A stretch of DNA of 7,860 bases from positions 1 to 7,860 of the forward strand of contig NZ_JZWV01000963.1 of NCBI RefSeq assembly GCF_000966975.1, read 5' to 3'. Position numbers and translations under genes: made by a program. Origin of the DNA: Streptomyces katrae. GTDB lineage: Bacteria > Actinomycetota > Actinomycetes > Streptomycetales > Streptomycetaceae. Below are positions 7,411-7,860 of the stretch, in pieces (the first letter of the stretch is position 1; each line of letters starts with the position of its first letter). The notes under the pieces are model-generated. The model did not search any database. It was not told the origin of the DNA and saw only the letters and a list, made by a program, of their open reading frames with translations.

Positions 7411-7476
7411 AGGCACGGTACCCAGACACATGAACAATGCGCAGCCCTTCCCGCCAAGATAACCAGCAGGCTTTTG

Positions 7477-7545
7477 CAAGTTGGCACTCATACTGCGGCC
7501 ATCCAACGGGCGAGCGGTGGACTTCACAGAGTTGCCGCCAACTTG
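7477..7545. repeat. Separated 9-bp inverted repeat CAAGTTGGC / GCCAACTTG
   Basis: CAAGTTGGC (7477-7485) and GCCAACTTG (7537-7545) are exact reverse complements 51 nt apart, in the interval between the array and the mini-CRISPR. They could close a loop in RNA or be paired protein sites; no function is assigned. Confidence 0.35.
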
Positions 7546-7678
7546 AAATCGCAGGTCAAAGGGCCGGTGTGACCGGGCCCCGGGTACTCGTGCTGGTCGG
7601 TTGTCTGGGGTGTAGATCGCTTGCCGGCGGTCGGCTGTCGCTTCTTGAGGTACGTCTCGTTATGTAGGCCCTCGCAGC

Positions 7679-7860
7679 AGGGTCATCCCCGCGGGTGCGG
7701 GGAGCAGCATGGGCGGTACGACGGACAGGTGCGGGTGGCGGGGTCATCCCCGCGGGTGCGGGGAGCAGGTCTCCCGGCCACGTCTCCAGCCACAGCGCCC
7801 GGGGTCATCCCCGCGGGTGCGGGGAGCAGGCCGCGCCCCCGGTCCCTGCCAAGGCACGCG
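7679..7860 (-). CRISPR. Type I-E CRISPR array, three repeats in view; continues past the right edge
   Basis: Repeats at 7679-7707, 7740-7768 and 7801-7829 have a 61-bp period: 29-nt repeats and 32-nt spacers (7708-7739, 7769-7800, and 7830 onward cut off by the window). The + strand core is GGGTCATCCCCGCGGGTGC followed by GGGGAGCAG; CCCCGC/GCGGGG forms the hairpin. The minus-strand reading CTGCTCCCCGCACCCG... ending GCGGGGATGACCCC has the form of transcribed type I-E repeats (compare GCGGGGATAAACCG of E. coli), with handle ATGACCCC, so transcription is probably leftward, toward the cas genes. The leftmost repeat differs only at its final base (T for C), as expected of a trailer-end repeat. 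The 28-base cores are identical, suggesting a maintained array. Confidence 0.96.

Larger units (their letters stand above)
7379..7678. other. Non-coding interval between mini-CRISPR and array
   Basis: No convincing gene is seen. Short open frames on both strands lack ribosome binding sites and the G/C-ending codons of real genes here. Apart from the promoter candidate and the inverted repeat at 7477-7545 it holds no recognised element. By repeat orientation it is the trailer side of the array, not its leader. It is less G+C-rich than the cas genes, mainly between 7380 and 7560. Confidence 0.55.

Noticed and set aside
7330..7572. Open frames of 65-70 codons on both strands between array and mini-CRISPR.
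   Set aside because: No good ribosome binding sites, no coding-like codon bias, no recognisable domain, and overlap with the repeat-like elements.
7560..7678. CRISPR leader immediately left of the array.
   Set aside because: It is not AT-rich, has no visible promoter pointing into the array, and the repeat orientation places the leader on the other side.
7708..7860. Array spacers matching sequence within this window.
   Set aside because: No convincing match was seen by eye; their targets would need a phage and plasmid database search.

Overview
The window looks like part of a high-GC actinomycete chromosome, most likely Streptomyces. The coding DNA has strong G/C bias at third codon positions, every cas gene overlaps the next by ATGA, and Cas3 is fused to Cse1, an arrangement known from Streptomyces and Catenulispora. 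It holds most of a type I-E CRISPR-Cas locus, all reading on the minus strand (right to left): end of a CRISPR array (7679-7860, running off the right edge), a non-coding stretch (about 7058-7678), a small membrane-protein gene (7057-6842), the cas3-cse1 fusion (6746-2178), cse2 (2181-1426), cas7e (1429-274, frame broken near 490) and the start of cas5e (277-1, running off the left edge). cas6e, cas1 and cas2 are not in view.

The most interesting part is the stretch between array and cas genes. About 300 bp from the array lie two degenerate copies of the CRISPR repeat in the same orientation (7378-7348 and 7327-7299), separated by 20 nt. The upstream copy keeps the crRNA 5' handle (7 of 8 bases). 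The downstream copy keeps the 6-bp, 4-nt-loop hairpin by a compensatory base-pair change and has lost its own handle. That is what one crRNA-like guide needs. The first 14 nt of the 20-nt guide match a site about 65 bp downstream (7268-7255), with a single mismatch at position 6, a position type I-E Cascade does not read, and the site is preceded by AAC where a PAM belongs. The spacer is 12 nt (two 6-nt Cas7 steps) shorter than the array's 32-nt spacers. I read this as a mini-CRISPR guide of the CreA/CreR kind that directs Cascade to repress, not cut, the region upstream of the small membrane-protein gene and cas operon.

The small gene encodes a 71-residue protein with two hydrophobic segments, a very strong ribosome binding site and hairpins on both sides. 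It is a candidate guarded toxin or simply the first gene of the regulated unit. The small gene, cas3-cse1 and cse2 each have one TTA leucine codon, a rare codon read by the bldA tRNA in Streptomyces, which would tie the system to development.

cas7e appears to have lost about 50 nt near its 3' end and is out of frame there; the proper C-terminus continues in another frame and overlaps the cas5e start. If real, Cascade is probably inactive in this strain; if a sequence error, the system is intact.
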